Shown: piece after piece, positions 18,368 to 26,793 of the stretch
Layout: every line of letters starts with the position of its first letter
How positions within the stretch are numbered: position 1 is the stretch's first letter
Source of the DNA: Terrirhizobium terrae
GTDB lineage: Bacteria; Pseudomonadota; Alphaproteobacteria; Rhizobiales; Rhizobiaceae
Direction of reading: 5' to 3'
Assembly (NCBI RefSeq): GCF_030323265.1
Contig: NZ_CP104992.1
Location: 372,001 to 436,000, forward strand
DNA: 64,000 bases
Notes under the pieces: generated by a model
The model's database searches: none
Told to the model about the DNA's origin: nothing
What the model saw: only the letters and a program-made list of their open reading frames with translations
Position numbers and translations under genes: made by a program

Positions 18368-19501
18368 TTAGATCACGTAGGCCTTGAGCGGGTCGAAGCC
18401 GTTGAAGGCGACGGCCGAGTAGGTCGTCGTGTAGGCGCCGGTGCCTTCGATCAGAACTTCGTCGCCGATCGAAAGGGTGAGCGGCAGCGGATACATGTTC
18501 TTCTCGTACAGTACATCGGCCGAATCGCAGGTCGGGCCGGCCAGTACGCAGGGCTCCATCTCGTCACCATCACGCTCGGTGCGGATCGGGTAGCGGATGG
18601 CCTCGTCCATGGTTTCGGCGAGACCGCCGAACTTGCCGATGTCGAGGAAGACCCAGCGGTGGTTGTCGTTGTCCGACTTGCGCGACACGAGAACGACCTC
18701 AGCCTTGATGACGCCAGCATTGCCGACCATGCCGCGACCCGGCTCGATGATCGTCTTCGGCAGGTTGTTGCCGAAATGCTTGCGCAGCGAGTTGGAGATC
18801 GCCTGGCCGTATTCTTCGGCCTTCGGGATGTCGCGCAGATACTTGGTCGGGAAGCCGCCGCCCATGTTGACCATCTGCAGGACGATGCCCTGCTTGGCCA
18901 ACTGCGCGAAGACGCGCTTGGCATCGGACAGAGCCGAGTCCCAGGCATCGACCTTGGTCATCTGCGAACCGACGTGGAAGGATACGCCGTAGGATTCCAG
19001 ACCCAGCTGGTGGGCGTAGACGAGAACGTCGACGGCCATCTGCGGGACGCAGCCGAACTTGCGCGACAGCGGCCATTCGGCGCCTTCGCCATCGGTCAGA
19101 ACGCGGCAGAACACCTTTGCACCCGGGGCAGCACGGGAAATCTTCTCGACTTCCTCGTGGCTGTCGACGGCGAAAAGGCCGACGCCGAGTTCGAAGGCAC
19201 GCGCGATGTCGCGCTCCTTCTTGATCGTGTTGCCGAAGGAGATGCGGTCGGCGGTTGCACCGGCGGCGAGAGCCATCTGGATTTCAGCGACGGAGGCGCA
19301 ATCGAAGCTCGAGCCGAGGGAGGCGAGCAGCTTGAGGATTGCCGGTTCCGGGTTGGCCTTGACCGCGTAATAGATCGAGCTGTCCGGCAGCGCATGACGG
19401 AAAGCATGGAAATTGTCGCGCACGACATCGAGGTCGACGACAAGGCACGGGCCTTCAGGACGCTGGGTCTTGATGAAGTCGAGGATACGAGCAGTGGTCA
19501 T
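18368..19501 (-). CDS. Fold-III PLP-dependent ornithine/lysine decarboxylase
   Basis: Eukaryote-type ornithine/lysine decarboxylase that makes putrescine or cadaverine, 377 residues. Lys48 of YYAVKANP binds PLP; His176 (FHVGSQ), the EPGRG phosphate site (253-257) and Cys325-Asp326 (GPTCDSADV, active site from the partner subunit) are present. This is the short alphaproteobacterial form; many members accept both ornithine and lysine. A several-hundred-base leader precedes it, where alphaproteobacterial genes of this kind carry the speF RNA motif. The GNAT gene follows on the same strand. Confidence 0.93.
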   Translation of the reverse strand: MTTARILDFIKTQRPEGPCLVVDLDVVRDNFHAFRHALPDSSIYYAVKANPEPAILKLLASLGSSFDCASVAEIQMALAAGATADRISFGNTIKKERDIARAFELGVGLFAVDSHEEVEKISRAAPGAKVFCRVLTDGEGAEWPLSRKFGCVPQMAVDVLVYAHQLGLESYGVSFHVGSQMTKVDAWDSALSDAKRVFAQLAKQGIVLQMVNMGGGFPTKYLRDIPKAEEYGQAISNSLRKHFGNNLPKTIIEPGRGMVGNAGVIKAEVVLVSRKSDNDNHRWVFLDIGKFGGLAETMDEAIRYPIRTERDGDEMEPCVLAGPTCDSADVLYEKNMYPLPLTLSIGDEVLIEGTGAYTTTYSAVAFNGFDPLKAYVI

Positions 19502-19850
19502 CGGTCAGTCCCTTCAAAATCTCAAAGCTCCGGCTGCGAACCGGAGGACAAAGGACGGATGAGAATGCGCAAGGCCCGGCCGATGGAGACCCCGGGACGC
19601 AAGACACGCTCTACCGCGCGAACAGTGGAGCAACGCCCTGCCACGGGCTTTGATCCGGCTTTGTCTGCCTTGGATTGGAGGGTTGTCCCTACCGCACTTC
19701 CGGCAATTCAGGTGTGCCTCTTCAGAATTGCATGCTGATGGAAAGCATGCAGAGACTAGAAAGGCCCGCACCGTCGTTGCTTCAAGATGTCCTCGCATTT
19801 CCCGGTTGGCCGGAATAGCGACTGGAGCGGTTAGTTCCAGGTACCTTACC
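19502..19850 (-). promoter_or_regulatory. Long 5' leader of the decarboxylase, candidate speF RNA element
   Basis: The 600-bp gap upstream of the decarboxylase has no convincing gene (a 136-codon reverse frame is low complexity). The near half contains strong dyads: CTCCGG/CCGGAG close to the start, and TGCATGC/GCATGCA at 19729-19751. The speF motif (Corbino and colleagues) is a conserved alphaproteobacterial RNA placed exactly here. I place it by position and structure, not by a model match, so the boundaries are approximate. Confidence 0.42.
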
Positions 19851-20034
19851 GATGACCTCACCTTAGAGAATAATCTCAGTTCGAGGGTCGGCGGACACCC
19901 ACAGGCACGTGCGACTTTGGGCAAGCCGGGAGATAAGAATATTCGCCGTCATAATCAAGAGATTTTTTGCACCCTGGCGAAAATTCTACAACCTGGTCCC
20001 GGATACCCGGTTTGCACGAAAACGGCAGGCGAAT

Positions 20035-20048
20035 TACATTGATGTAAA
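20035..20048. repeat. TTACAT-TG-ATGTAA perfect dyad
   Basis: Six-base perfect arms with a 2-bp spacer, in the region between the decarboxylase leader and the PemK-type toxin pair. It could be an operator of the toxin operon 126 bp downstream or of the divergent leader transcript. Confidence 0.45.
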
Positions 20049-20173
20049 GTGGTGATGATGAGGCGTTTTCTTGAGGATTTTGCGATCATAAAGAGCGGAG
20101 AAATTTTCGCGATTTGCGAACGGGGATAACATTTGCGCGGCGATTGCCACGGCACTACATTCACAATTGAAGT

Positions 20174-20266
20174 ATGGCTGGATTGGACCCTGAAGACGAA
20201 GCTGAAGCCTTGCGTTGGATCGAGGCAGTATCGATGTTTGATAACGAGGATCGCGATCTCGAATGA
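20174..20266 (+). CDS. Short ORF before PemK toxin, possible truncated antitoxin
   Basis: 30-codon frame MAGLDPEDEAEALRWIEAVS and on to FDNEDRDLE, overlapping the toxin start by 4 bp (ATGA). The acidic, Trp-containing sequence looks like an antitoxin C-terminal tail, but the DNA-binding half that a 70-90 residue antitoxin should have is missing: an in-frame TGA is at 20168. Either the N-terminus is lost through an upstream indel or deletion, or the module has only a remnant. Confidence 0.45.
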   Translation: MAGLDPEDEAEALRWIEAVSMFDNEDRDLE

Positions 20267-20595
20267 GGCGTGGCGATCTAGTTACCGTGGCCATGTCAGG
20301 CGACTACGGCAAGCTAAGGCCGGCAGTCATCGTCACTTCAGATATCTTGCTAACCAACAATAGTGCGGCAGTCGTGGTCTGCCAGCTGACATCCGTCGTC
20401 GATGAGACGGCCGGTTTCCGGGTCGCCGTCGCGCCTACCAGTGAAAATGGCCTGAAACATCGATCAGATATTATGGCCGACAAGCCGATTGCCGTATCTC
20501 GTCGCCGCATCGGTTACACGATTGGCCGCCTGAGCGACGAGGATGTTCAGCGACTCGACGTGGCGCTTGCCTTCGCCTTGGGTTTATCCGACTAA
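20263..20595 (+). CDS. PemK/MazF-family toxin endoribonuclease
   Basis: 110-residue mRNA interferase. Begins MRRGDLVTVAMSGDYGKLRPAVIVTSD, the family's strand with the catalytic Arg (KLRPAVI), followed by VVCQLTSVVD and MADKPIAVSRRRIG. Full length and intact. Its start overlaps the short acidic frame at 20174. With no full antitoxin visible it is a candidate orphan toxin, unless the antitoxin frame is obscured by a sequencing error. Confidence 0.88.
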   Translation: MRRGDLVTVAMSGDYGKLRPAVIVTSDILLTNNSAAVVVCQLTSVVDETAGFRVAVAPTSENGLKHRSDIMADKPIAVSRRRIGYTIGRLSDEDVQRLDVALAFALGLSD

Positions 20596-20629
20596 GGCAG
20601 CGAGTAAGAGCTGGAGCCAATTCACCGTC

Positions 20630-21523
20630 ATGGATACACTCACCCGCATGCGCGCCTTCATCGACGTGGTCGAGGCGGAGGGCTTTTCCGCCGCAGCAAG
20701 GCGTACAGGCCGCTCCAAGGCGCTGCTGTCGAAATATGTCCGCGAACTGGAGGATGATCTCGGCGCGCTACTCTTGAACCGCACCACGCGCCAGTTCTCG
20801 CTGACCGAGGCGGGTCACACCTATTACCGCAGCGCTTCCGATATCCTCAAGGAGATCGACAACCTTGCTGACCTGGTGCGCGAGGGCAATGCGGACCTTA
20901 AAGGTCGGCTGCGTGTTTCGGCACCCCGCACCTTCATCGATGCCGAGATCGGCCAGTGCATGATCGACTTCGCCAAGGCCCATCCGGACGTGCAACTGGA
21001 AATCGTCGCCGACGACCGGTTCGTGGACTTGATTGAGGAAAATTTCGACCTCGCGATCCGCATCACGCGGTTGGAAGATTCCGGCATGATCGCCAAGAAA
21101 CTCAACGACTTTCGCGTCCATGCCATCGCGACTGCGGATATCGTGGCACAATACGGCCCGCTCGACCATCCGCAGCAATTAAACGGCGTGCCGTTCATCA
21201 TCGACACCAATTCCCGCTGGCACAACAATATTCGTTTCGTCGAGAAGGATGGTTCGACGATCTCGGTCGGCGTCTCAGGCCCGATCGAGGTCAACAGCCC
21301 GCAGGCGACGCTGCGCGCAGCGCGCGCCGGGCTCGGCATCGCCATCATTCCCGACTTCATCGCCAATGCCTCGATTCAATCAGGCGAACTCGTGACGCTG
21401 TTTGACGACTACATCATCAAGGATCGCGGCATCTATGCCGTCTATCCGCATCGCCGCTACCTGCCGGCGAAGGTGAGAAGCTTCGTCGATTTTCTCGCCA
21501 ACTGGTTCCGCCAGGCGCGATGA
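20630..21523 (+). CDS. LysR-family transcriptional regulator
   Basis: 297-residue LTTR with wHTH RMRAFIDVVEAEGFSAAARR and a C-terminal inducer domain of the CrgA-like subgroup (GLGIAIIPDFIANASI, YAVYPHRRYLPAKVRSFVDF). ATG 20630 (MDTLTRMRAF) is the natural start; the frame from 20543 overlaps the toxin end. Gene neighbours are a toxin and a metal-export pair, neither an obvious target. Confidence 0.9.
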   Translation: MDTLTRMRAFIDVVEAEGFSAAARRTGRSKALLSKYVRELEDDLGALLLNRTTRQFSLTEAGHTYYRSASDILKEIDNLADLVREGNADLKGRLRVSAPRTFIDAEIGQCMIDFAKAHPDVQLEIVADDRFVDLIEENFDLAIRITRLEDSGMIAKKLNDFRVHAIATADIVAQYGPLDHPQQLNGVPFIIDTNSRWHNNIRFVEKDGSTISVGVSGPIEVNSPQATLRAARAGLGIAIIPDFIANASIQSGELVTLFDDYIIKDRGIYAVYPHRRYLPAKVRSFVDFLANWFRQAR

Positions 21524-21605
21524 ACAGGTAACGCTTAACACTCGAGTCGAAATTCCGTCCCATTTCGGCGGCACAGCAATGCCGGCCAGCCGGACGAAAC
21601 AGGGA

Positions 21606-22262
21606 ATGCCAGCGCGGATGCGAAACAGGATTGCGATCATCACGGCCCTGACGGCGTTGGCGCTTCCTTGCCCGCCCTCGCCCATCCGCATATCTTCGTC
21701 GATTCTGCGGCTGGAAGTGATCGCCGGCGCGGACGGCAACGTGGCGGAGCTGCGCAATGTCTGGCGTTTCGACGAAGTGTTCTCCTCCAGCGTCCTGCTC
21801 GATTTCGACAAAAATACCGACCTGAAGCTCGACGAAGAGGAGCTTGCAGAACTCGGAGAGACCATGCGCACGTCGCTCGGCGACTACCACTATTTCACCA
21901 CGCTGACAGCAAATGGCGCATCCGTTGGCGTCCAGAAGCCCGATGTCATCCACGTCACCTTCAAGGACAACCAGATCCTGGTTTTCTTCTCCGTGAAGCC
22001 GGACAAACCGATGCCGCTCAAGGGTCGCCTGACCTTCGGCATCTATGACCCGACCATGTATACGGCGATCGATTTTCCGACCGACAAGGACCTTGTCGCG
22101 GAAGGTCCCGGCTTTGCGAAATGCAAGCACCAGGTCGTCCGTCCCGACCCCGACGAGGTTCTGTCCCAGAACAGCGCCTCGCTGACCGACGCCTTCTTCA
22201 ATGACCCGACCGGAACCGACATGTCGAAAATGTTCGCGACCCGTCTGGAGCTGACATGCTGA
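21606..22262 (+). CDS. DUF1007-family periplasmic protein, two compensating indels
   Basis: Secreted partner of NicO-type metal exporters. Reading straight through gives an odd stretch PCPPSPIRISSSIL after the signal helix. Adding one base near 21666 and removing one near 21704-21707 gives the family N-terminus PALAHPHIFVDSRLEV, including the HPH motif. The remainder (NVWRFDEVFSSSVLLDFDKN, DEEELAEL, FGIYDPTMYTA) is normal. Start is either ATG 21606 (AGGGA just upstream) or 21618. Its stop overlaps the exporter start by 7 bp, so the two are translationally coupled. Confidence 0.8.
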   Translation: MPARMRNRIAIITALTALALPCPPSPIRISSSILRLEVIAGADGNVAELRNVWRFDEVFSSSVLLDFDKNTDLKLDEEELAELGETMRTSLGDYHYFTTLTANGASVGVQKPDVIHVTFKDNQILVFFSVKPDKPMPLKGRLTFGIYDPTMYTAIDFPTDKDLVAEGPGFAKCKHQVVRPDPDEVLSQNSASLTDAFFNDPTGTDMSKMFATRLELTC

Positions 22263-23320
22263 AACGCAGACAGATGAACCGCACGGCCGCTCTTGCGGTG
22301 GCGGCGATCACGGCCTTGTGCTTGGTTTCTACCGCCCATGCGCAGTCGCCGCTCGGTGTCGGATCGGCCGAACCCTCCTTCTCGATCGGAGGTCCGCTCG
22401 GTCCGTTCTTCAACTGGATCAACTACTACCAGCAGTCCTTCTATCGCGCCCTCACCGGCGCGCTGAGGGCGATGCGTGAGGATCCTTACGCTCTGTCCGG
22501 CCTGATCGGCCTGTCCTTCGCCTATGGCGTCTTCCACGCAGCCGGCCCCGGCCACGGCAAGGCGGTAATCTCCTCCTACATGATCGCCAACGAGGTGGAG
22601 CTTCGCCGCGGCGTGACGATCTCTTTCATCTCGGCACTGCTGCAGGGAATTGTCGCGATCCTCGTCGTCGGCGTCGCCTTCGTGTTGCTGCGCGGCACGG
22701 GCATCACCATGACCAAGGCCACCTGGGCAATGGAGGTCGCAAGCTTCGCCATGGTCGCCCTGTTCGGGGCATGGCTGCTGTTGAAGAAGATCCGCGGCCT
22801 CAATATGCGCGTCGTGCGCGTGCCGGAAGCAGCGCCGGCAACGGCGGGCTTATTCGACGGCCCATCCGCCGCGCGCAACTCGACAGGCCTTAGTTTCCAG
22901 GCAGTCGAGATCGACCACGATTATGAAGGCGAGAGCGATTATTGCGAGGCCTGCGGCGTCAGCCATATGCCTGACCCGAAAATGCTCGGCGCCAAGGATT
23001 TCAGCCTCAGGGAAGCATGGTCGGCGATCATCGCCGTTGGCCTTCGCCCCTGTTCCGGTGCCATCCTGGTGATGAGCTTCTCGCTGCTCAACAGCCTCTA
23101 TCTCGGCGGCATCCTGTCCGTGCTTGCCATGTCGATCGGAACGGCCATCACCGTGACGATCCTCGCCACGCTTGCCGTCGGCGCCAAGGATATCGCGCTC
23201 AGGGTCTCCGGACCCGGCTCGCGCACCGGCCGCCGCATAGGCCAAGCAATCGAGATCGGCGGCGCGTTGTTCGTACTGCTGGTCGGGCTTTCGTTGCTGG
23301 GTGCTTCGCTGCAGGCTTAG
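22256..23320 (+). CDS. NicO-family nickel/cobalt exporter
   Basis: Inner-membrane metal permease of the RcnA/NicO family, 354 residues. Signal-like first helix, then HAAGPGHGKAVISSY (the family metal motif), several transmembrane helices, a hydrophilic loop with HDYEGESDYCEACGVSHMPD that may bind metal, and VGLRPCSGAILVMSFSLL. Overlaps the DUF1007 gene and ends tail-to-tail with the LysR gene, sharing stop bases. Nickel or cobalt is the usual cargo; sulfite-exporter alternatives are less likely. Confidence 0.88.
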   Translation: MLKRRQMNRTAALAVAAITALCLVSTAHAQSPLGVGSAEPSFSIGGPLGPFFNWINYYQQSFYRALTGALRAMREDPYALSGLIGLSFAYGVFHAAGPGHGKAVISSYMIANEVELRRGVTISFISALLQGIVAILVVGVAFVLLRGTGITMTKATWAMEVASFAMVALFGAWLLLKKIRGLNMRVVRVPEAAPATAGLFDGPSAARNSTGLSFQAVEIDHDYEGESDYCEACGVSHMPDPKMLGAKDFSLREAWSAIIAVGLRPCSGAILVMSFSLLNSLYLGGILSVLAMSIGTAITVTILATLAVGAKDIALRVSGPGSRTGRRIGQAIEIGGALFVLLVGLSLLGASLQA

Positions 23321-24237
23321 CCTTCAACCCTTCCCTCGCTCCGATGCGTCTTGATGAAATCGACGAAGGCGCGAAGCGGCGCCGGCACGAGCCGGCGGCC
23401 GGGATAGTAGAGGAAAGGGCCCGGAAAACTCTCCCACCATTCCGGCAGCACCGGCTCGAGCGCGCCGCTTTCGAAATGCGGCCGCAGCCAGCCCTCGAAC
23501 AGCGCGATAACGCCGACACCTGAAATCGCCGCATCGACCCCGAGATCCGATCCGCCACCGGCCTGCACGATGAGTTGCGATGGCGGATCGACGACGATCG
23601 TTTCCCCTTCCCGCTCGAACTCCCAGGGCGAAACGGCGCGGCCGGAAAAGCGCGCACGGATGCAGGAATGCGTCAGCAGATCGCGCGGATGTTCCGGCCG
23701 CCCACGCCTGTCGAGATAGGAGGGCGAGGCGGCGAAGGCGAAATGCTGGACGCGCGGGCCGATCGGCACCGCGATCATGTCCTGCTCCAGCCGCTCATCA
23801 TATCGGATACCGGCGTCACAGCCGGCTGCGATGATATCGACGAAACTCTCGTCGGTGAGGATTTCCAGACGGATATCTGGATAGGCGGCAAGGAAGGCGG
23901 GAACGATGTCAGGCAAGATCAGCCGTGCGGCGCTGACCGGCACATTGAGGCGCAACTGGCCCGCCGGCCGGTCGCGAAAACCGCTAGCGACGTCGAGCGC
24001 CGCTTCCATCTCGGCGATTGCCGGGCCGAGCCGTTCCATCAGCGCCCGCCCAGCCTCGGTCGGCACAACGCTGCGCGTCGTACGATTGAGCAGCCTGACG
24101 CCGATCTGCGCTTCCAGCCGGCGCACGGCATCACTGAGGCCGGACGCACTGCCACCCGTCTGCCGCGCCGCCTGCCGGAAGCCGCCGGCACGGGCGACCG
24201 CGATGAACGAGCCGAGCTCGCCGATATCGAATTGCAT
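23317..24237 (-). CDS. LysR-family regulator, divergent from PdxI-like reductase
   Basis: 306-residue LTTR starting MQFDIGELGSFIAVARAGGF at ATG 24237 (the frame extends to 24273 without need). Inducer domain of the CrgA type ends LYYPGRRLVPAPLRAFVDF. Divergent from the aldo/keto reductase at 24354 with two GTTTC-type dyads in the 116-bp promoter, so it probably controls that gene. Convergent with the NicO gene with overlapping stops and no terminator. Confidence 0.9.
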   Translation of the reverse strand: MQFDIGELGSFIAVARAGGFRQAARQTGGSASGLSDAVRRLEAQIGVRLLNRTTRSVVPTEAGRALMERLGPAIAEMEAALDVASGFRDRPAGQLRLNVPVSAARLILPDIVPAFLAAYPDIRLEILTDESFVDIIAAGCDAGIRYDERLEQDMIAVPIGPRVQHFAFAASPSYLDRRGRPEHPRDLLTHSCIRARFSGRAVSPWEFEREGETIVVDPPSQLIVQAGGGSDLGVDAAISGVGVIALFEGWLRPHFESGALEPVLPEWWESFPGPFLYYPGRRLVPAPLRAFVDFIKTHRSEGRVEG

Positions 24238-24306
24238 TGTCCGTCTCTCCGTACAGCCCGTCCGGATTAGCATGTATTTTCGAGCGAACCAACAAGGCCT
24301 ATCTTT

Positions 24307-24340
24307 GTTTCAGTTGAAACGACTTGGTTTCGATTGAAGC
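24307..24340. promoter_or_regulatory. Tandem LysR-type operator dyads
   Basis: GTTTCAGTTGAAAC at 24307-24320 is a perfect dyad with a 2-bp centre; GTTTCGATTGAAGC at 24327-24340 is a weaker copy exactly 20 bp on (two helical turns). They end 13 bp before the reductase start, in the LysR/reductase divergent promoter. Confidence 0.6.
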
Positions 24341-24353
24341 AAGGAGAGCTACC

Positions 24354-25226
24354 ATGACCAGCATCGAAAAATCCGGAACGTTCAAGCTGGGCGACCGCAA
24401 CGTCAACCGCCTCGGCTACGGCGCCATGCAGCTTGCCGGCAAAGGCGTGTTCGGGCCGCCGAAGGATCGCACCGAGGCTGTCGCCGTGCTGCGCGCTGCG
24501 ATCGAGGCCGGCGTCAACCACATCGACACCAGCGATTTCTACGGACCGCACGTCACCAACGGGATCATCTGCGAAGCCCTGCACCCCTACAGGCAAGATC
24601 TCGTCATCGTCACCAAGGTCGGCGCGGTGCGTGGTTCGGATGCCTCGTGGAACCCGGCCTTCTCCAAGGAAGAGCTGACCAAGGCCGTCCATGACAATCT
24701 GAGAAACCTCAAGCTGGATGTTATGGAAGTGGTCAACCTGCGTTCGATGTACGACGTCCACGGCCCAGCAGAAGGCTCGCTGGAAGAGCCGCTGACCGCA
24801 CTTGCAGACCTCCAGAGACAGGGCCTCATCAAACATATCGGCCTGTCGAATGTGACGCGCAAGCAGATCGAGGATGGCCGTAAGATCACCGAGATCGTCT
24901 GCGTCCAGAACCAGTATAATCTCGCCCACCGCGACGACGACGCGCTGATCGACCAGCTGGCGCGGGAAGGCACCGCCTATGTGCCCTTCTTCCCGCTCGG
25001 CGGCTTCTCGCCGCTGCAGTCGTCCACACTGTCGGATGTTGCAGCTCGCCTTGAAGTGACGCCGATGCAGGTGGCGCTCGCCTGGCTTTTGCACCGCGCG
25101 CCGAACATCTTGCTGATCCCGGGCACATCCTCGCGCGGCCATCTGGCGGAAAATCTGGCGGTAGCGGACCTCACACTGCCAGCCGATGCCATTGACGAGC
25201 TGGAAGGCATTGCCAACGCTGCTTGA
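24354..25226 (+). CDS. Aldo/keto reductase, PdxI/YdbC-like
   Basis: NADPH-dependent aldo/keto reductase of 290 residues; closest in pattern to E. coli YdbC (PdxI, pyridoxal reductase), with long shared stretches such as GLSNVTRKQIEDGRKI, AYVPFFPLGGF and ILLIPGTSS. Asp58, Tyr63 and Lys88 of the catalytic tetrad are visible; the usual His is replaced by an NLRSM segment, as in YdbC. ATG 24354 follows AAGGAG. Divergent LysR gene and operator dyads suggest induction. Vitamin B6 role is inference. Confidence 0.88.
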   Translation: MTSIEKSGTFKLGDRNVNRLGYGAMQLAGKGVFGPPKDRTEAVAVLRAAIEAGVNHIDTSDFYGPHVTNGIICEALHPYRQDLVIVTKVGAVRGSDASWNPAFSKEELTKAVHDNLRNLKLDVMEVVNLRSMYDVHGPAEGSLEEPLTALADLQRQGLIKHIGLSNVTRKQIEDGRKITEIVCVQNQYNLAHRDDDALIDQLAREGTAYVPFFPLGGFSPLQSSTLSDVAARLEVTPMQVALAWLLHRAPNILLIPGTSSRGHLAENLAVADLTLPADAIDELEGIANAA

Positions 25227-25249
25227 TCAGGCTCATTGATTGATGGAAG

Positions 25250-25276
25250 GCGCGGCGGTCACTCGCCGCGCTTTTT
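25250..25276 (+). terminator. Terminator of the PdxI-like gene, overlapping the next gene's 3' end
   Basis: GCGCGGCG at 25250-25257 pairs with CGCCGCGC at 25264-25271, followed by TTTTT. It lies 24 bp after the reductase stop; its right arm is also the last codons of the convergent membrane-protein gene (stop at 25259). Confidence 0.8.
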
Positions 25277-25468
25277 GCGCTGGTAGCGCGCTCTCAGCCA
25301 GAAGATCCAGAAGAAGCCGAGCAGAAGTGCAGCACCCACGACGAAGGCGAGGACCGGCGAATATTGCCCGATCCAGAGCACCAGCGTCGGCAGGAAATAG
25401 ATGACGACGACGGCGCCGATGAGGATGGCGCCTGCCGCGATCGCTTGGGATTTCGCCTCGGGCGTCAT
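25259..25468 (-). CDS. Small two-helix membrane protein
   Basis: 69 residues: short acidic/polar head, two hydrophobic helices (about 8-32 and 36-57) and a basic tail RARYQRKKRGE. GGAGAATGCG precedes ATG 25468. It lies 10 bp downstream of the GNAT gene and is probably co-transcribed. No domain recognised. Confidence 0.75.
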   Translation of the reverse strand: MTPEAKSQAIAAGAILIGAVVVIYFLPTLVLWIGQYSPVLAFVVGAALLLGFFWIFWLRARYQRKKRGE

Positions 25469-25478
25469 CGCATTCTCC

Positions 25479-26174
25479 TCAAGCCGCAGTGCTCTTTGCG
25501 ATCTCGGCGCGAATATCTTCGAGCTTCCGCTTCTGCTTGCCGTCCGCGTCGAAATTGTCGGGCGACAGCCAGGCTTCGAAGGCGGCTTTGATCACCGGCC
25601 ATTCGCTGTCGATCATCGAGAACCAGGCCGTATCGCGGTTGGCGCCGCGGGAGATGATATGCTGGCGGAATACGCCCTCGAAGGTGAAGCCGTAGCGTAT
25701 CGCTGTCACCTTGCTAGGTTCGTTTTCGTTGTGGCACTTCCACTCGTAGCGGCGGTAATCGAGATCATCAAAGACATGCTTGGCCATGAGGTAATGCAGC
25801 TCGGTCGACATCGGCGAGCGCTTCATCGCCAGACCGTGGGCCACAGAGCCGACCTCGACGACGCCGTTCTTCGGGTCAGGCCGCATGTAGCTCGCCATGC
25901 CGACAACCTTGCCGGTGGCGTTGTCGCGAGCAACCAGCGTGACGAAGCTCGAATTGGCGCGAACGCCTTCCAGCCAGGCAGCGAACTCCTCGGCATTCGC
26001 ATAGTGGTCGTTGGGAAAATAGCGGATCAGGTCGTTGATCTGATCGGCACCGCCAAGCGCGTCCCAGAGATCCTGCAGATGCCTGTCGCGGTCGTAGGGC
26101 TCCAGCGTGATGAACCTGCCCTTGAGGGTGACCGGTGCCGGAGCGGCAACTTTATAATTCTGCAGATCGCGCAT
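25479..26174 (-). CDS. GNAT-family acetyltransferase (RimJ/RimL type)
   Basis: 231-residue acetyltransferase of the RimJ/RimL class: LKGRFITLEPYDRDRHLQDL, DNATGKVVGMASYMRPDPKNGVVEVG, and the NEPSKVTAIRYGFTFEGVFRQ motif. Likely modifies an amino group of a protein N-terminus or small molecule. Followed by the two-helix membrane protein in one transcript. Confidence 0.9.
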   Translation of the reverse strand: MRDLQNYKVAAPAPVTLKGRFITLEPYDRDRHLQDLWDALGGADQINDLIRYFPNDHYANAEEFAAWLEGVRANSSFVTLVARDNATGKVVGMASYMRPDPKNGVVEVGSVAHGLAMKRSPMSTELHYLMAKHVFDDLDYRRYEWKCHNENEPSKVTAIRYGFTFEGVFRQHIISRGANRDTAWFSMIDSEWPVIKAAFEAWLSPDNFDADGKQKRKLEDIRAEIAKSTAA

Positions 26175-26421
26175 GAATGACCTCTTCCTGATGCTCGTGG
26201 ATTACGCCAGAGGTTACCGAAAGGCAACGGCCGCGCGGCCGCGTCGCGTTCAAGGGCTTGCCCGGCGTCAAAGTGTTCAACTCATGGCTTTGTTGAGCAC
26301 CTGAAAATACATTCAGGTAGAAATATCTCTCATTTCGCATCATCTATTTCTTGGGCAGGCAGCATATTGTTGTTCCCGCAAATATATATTTAGTTGGGAC
26401 AGCTTCCCTTGAGTCTTTCCC

Positions 26422-26730
26422 ATGCCCGTAAACCTGCCTTTGAAACAAGTCACTGACCCAAGGCTCTTGAGCTTTCTTGCTCAGATAGCCGGAAGCGAAG
26501 GATGTATCTGTCTGAATGAGGAAGAATATGAAATGCTTGAAGACAAGCATTTCTTCCAGGATGCCTGGCGCCGCCGCCTCATCAGCATTGATGAGGGAGG
26601 AGAGTGGAGCACAGGTGCCGTCATCTCGATCACGCGCGAGGGACGCATCGTGATCGGTGAGCCCGCGGCGGAAAGTCTCTGGAAACGGCTTGAGGTCATG
26701 CTTCGCCGTATCGGCGGAGTGGGCGGCTGA
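26422..26730 (+). CDS. Hypothetical protein
   Basis: 102 residues, soluble, charged, with acidic middle (CLNEEEYEMLEDKHF) and basic tail (LWKRLEVMLRRI). No recognisable motif and a poor ribosome site at ATG 26422. Codon use looks coding, and no gene covers the other strand; moderate confidence that it is real. Confidence 0.5.
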   Translation: MPVNLPLKQVTDPRLLSFLAQIAGSEGCICLNEEEYEMLEDKHFFQDAWRRRLISIDEGGEWSTGAVISITREGRIVIGEPAAESLWKRLEVMLRRIGGVGG

Positions 26731-26793
26731 ACGAGACAAAGGCCGGACAGAAGCCGACCTTTGCTTATCTCCGCGCAATTGAACAGGCGCACG

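Noticed and set aside
17627..19738. 703-codon forward frame across the GNAT and decarboxylase genes
   Set aside because: Spans two real reverse-strand genes and a terminator; pure shadow.
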